A DNA stretch of 8,140 nt. Origin: an uncultured Ruminococcus sp. GTDB taxonomy: Bacteria; Bacillota_A; Clostridia; Oscillospirales; Acutalibacteraceae. The DNA lies in assembly GCA_902773395.1 (NCBI GenBank), contig CACYEJ010000057.1, forward strand, positions 1-8,140, read 5' to 3'. The notes beneath the pieces are model-generated. The model worked only from the letters and a program-made list of their open reading frames with translations. It was not told where the DNA came from and searched no databases. Shown piece by piece: positions 6,485 to 8,140 of the stretch (the stretch's first letter is position 1; each line of letters begins with the position of its first letter). Both the position numbers and the translations under genes were made by a program.

Positions 6485-8140
6485 TTATTTATTAATTTCA
6501 TTTGCAAATACTGCAATATTTAATCTATCAACAACCTCGTTGGACTCTTGGGTTGAATTTTTATCGGATTCTAAGATTTCTTCCTTGCGAGTTAATCCGG
6601 AAGAGCCAATAGATTCATAGTCAATTAAAGTTCTGATGAACTCGTCAAAGCCGTAAGTTTTTGTAAACTTTAGCTCAGCATCTCCGTTTGTAATTGCCGG
6701 TACAGTATACTTCTCGGAAAACTCCTTTAATCCTGTAATCTCTGTTACTACCATTTCCTGAGTAGACTGAGTATAAGAAAACTTAATCGGTACACTTACA
6801 ATTACAGCCGGTACCTCGCCTGCTGACGCACTCAAGAACCTGTCGAGAGTTACATTAACGGTATCCTCGGTAAATCCTACCGTTACATCTTTTGCCGGTC
6901 TGAGAATATCATCTGGAGTGAGCCATACTGTACTGTCTGATGTGTCTGCAAAGCGATCCGCTTTATTGTTGTTATACACGTAGACACTAGCATTATCAGT
7001 ATCAAGATAATACATATCAGAATTATTAAGTTTTAACGAAATTTCGCCGCCGCTTGCATTCATAGATACCATATTGCTTTCGTATGCAAACGTTTTGCCT
7101 GTAGGCGTATTTGTGAAATAGTCTGTTATCTTATCAATTAGAACTATGCTTGACGCATCGCCTGAGCCTGCCGGAGCACCAAACATATCATTTTTTCCTT
7201 CATTTTCAGGCTCCTGCTCTTCCTCATCGGATTTTGCAGCAAGGTTCTCAAACTGAGCCGGCATTTTTTCTAATGTGTTGGGAGCTATTATCTCGCCGTT
7301 GCTAGCCACAGCCCGTGTATTTATTTCGGTAAAGCAGTAATCTCTGAACAAAAACTTGTCTGTTGTAAGTTCCACTTTAGCAAACTGCTGCGAAACCTCT
7401 CGATAAAAAGCAGAAATTACATCTCTGTCACCAATTGCCAACGCATAATAATTTCTTTGTACCTCTTTATCGAAAACATGCTCTTTAGTTGAGTCTGATA
7501 AATCGCCCTCACCCTCGCTTGACGCAACAGAAATTTTCCCTTTAAAAGCAAGTGTATAAGGCATTATGAGAAAATCCTTCTCAGGATACTTATTCATCAT
7601 ATCTTTAATAACCTTAGCCGAGCTTGTTAAAAGTCCGTTCTGCTCATTAAGGTCACTGATATACACAAAGGTTGTCTTGCTGCCGTCTTTTAATGCATCG
7701 CTAACAGTTTTAGTCCAAAGCGTTATCGGAGCTTCACTTTCTGCAAACGTACCGCCTGTTTTAAGTGTGTAGGCATTAAGGTCTGTAAAATTGCTGAATA
7801 TATTTTTCTTATATTCCTGCCAACAAAGGTAGCCGCTTCCGTCCGGCTGTAGGGTATATGTTTTATACTTTTTGGAAACATCAAAAGCATATCTGTACGA
7901 AGTCATACTTTGCCTGTAGGTTTCGTACGATTTACTATTTGGGGCTGATTCGTACATCTTTACATAATCCATAAAGCAGCCTATAGTATTATCGTAGTAA
8001 ACATTAAAGTCATGATTGTTTAAAATTGTACTGGGATCTACCTCAGCATTGGCATCTACTGTATTATCCTTTTGAGTTTCGTTCGTCACATCGAGCGTAT
8101 ACGAAAAGCTCTCGCTCAACTCATCGGGAAGAGTATCAAT
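6485..8140 (-). CDS. von Willebrand A-like domain protein with acidic linker and beta-rich C-terminal domain (5' end outside window)
   Basis: The frame is open to the right edge. A TTG at 8119 is the first possible start codon in the frame, but codons upstream read IDTLPDE without a stop and no ribosome site is seen, so the true N-terminus, perhaps with a signal or membrane segment, lies outside. Numbering from that TTG, residues 35-280 look like a vWA fold. VYYDNTIG (D43, T45, G47) resembles the first metal-site motif DxSxS, with Gly in the last position. TGGTF (T124) matches the conserved MIDAS threonine. FVYISDLNEQNG (D156) resembles the later LTDG strand. Further conserved-looking strands are DFLIMPYTLAFKGKI and RNYYALAIGD (222-230). 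A Glu-rich linker (about 296-325) precedes a second, beta-rich domain (about 326-490) and a polar tail. It ends with TAA TAA. A vWA protein next to a tubulin-like gene fits known FtsZ-like/vWA gene clusters. The subcellular side is unknown because the N-terminus is missing. Confidence 0.82.
   Translation of the reverse strand: MDTLPDELSESFSYTLDVTNETQKDNTVDANAEVDPSTILNNHDFNVYYDNTIGCFMDYVKMYESAPNSKSYETYRQSMTSYRYAFDVSKKYKTYTLQPDGSGYLCWQEYKKNIFSNFTDLNAYTLKTGGTFAESEAPITLWTKTVSDALKDGSKTTFVYISDLNEQNGLLTSSAKVIKDMMNKYPEKDFLIMPYTLAFKGKISVASSEGEGDLSDSTKEHVFDKEVQRNYYALAIGDRDVISAFYREVSQQFAKVELTTDKFLFRDYCFTEINTRAVASNGEIIAPNTLEKMPAQFENLAAKSDEEEQEPENEGKNDMFGAPAGSGDASSIVLIDKITDYFTNTPTGKTFAYESNMVSMNASGGEISLKLNNSDMYYLDTDNASVYVYNNNKADRFADTSDSTVWLTPDDILRPAKDVTVGFTEDTVNVTLDRFLSASAGEVPAVIVSVPIKFSYTQSTQEMVVTEITGLKEFSEKYTVPAITNGDAELKFTKTYGFDEFIRTLIDYESIGSSGLTRKEEILESDKNSTQESNEVVDRLNIAVFANEINK

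Overview
The window is a compact stretch of five co-directional genes on the minus strand, so transcription runs from high to low coordinates. DNA is moderately AT-rich (roughly 40% G+C by eye). Ribosome binding sites are strong and Gram-positive in style (AGGAGG, AAGGGGTGAT, GGAGG), and TGA is used only as a stop. This suggests a low-GC Firmicute, plausibly a gut or rumen Clostridium-class organism of the Ruminococcus/Eubacterium type. The organism assignment is inference; no marker gene is present.

Layout in transcription order: (1) 8140-6485, a protein with a von Willebrand A (vWA)-like domain carrying a near-complete MIDAS, an acidic linker and a beta-rich second domain; its 5' end lies outside the window. 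(2) 6460-5957, a 167-residue protein with four membrane segments. (3) 5914-4085, a 609-residue protein with a tubulin/FtsZ-like GTP-binding signature (GGGT loop). (4) 4072-572, a 1166-residue protein with an actin/Hsp70-type ATPase core set in its second half. (5) 572-1, a membrane-anchored coiled-coil protein whose Gln/Asn-rich tail is made of 17-residue tandem repeats; it runs off the left edge.

Genes 3, 4 and 5 are tightly packed (a 12-nt gap, then a 1-nt overlap), and genes 1 to 3 are 24 and 42 nt apart. There is no convincing promoter or terminator, so this is the interior of an operon that continues at both ends. No stretch over 50 nt lacks a gene.

The main interest is the combination of a tubulin-like GTPase, a giant actin/Hsp70-like ATPase, a vWA-like protein, a polytopic membrane protein and a membrane-anchored prion-like repeat protein in one operon. 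FtsZ/tubulin-like proteins encoded beside vWA proteins have been predicted to form membrane-remodelling systems; this locus looks like a divergent Firmicute version with an actin-fold partner and a low-complexity anchor protein. The shared function is inference from fold signatures and gene order.
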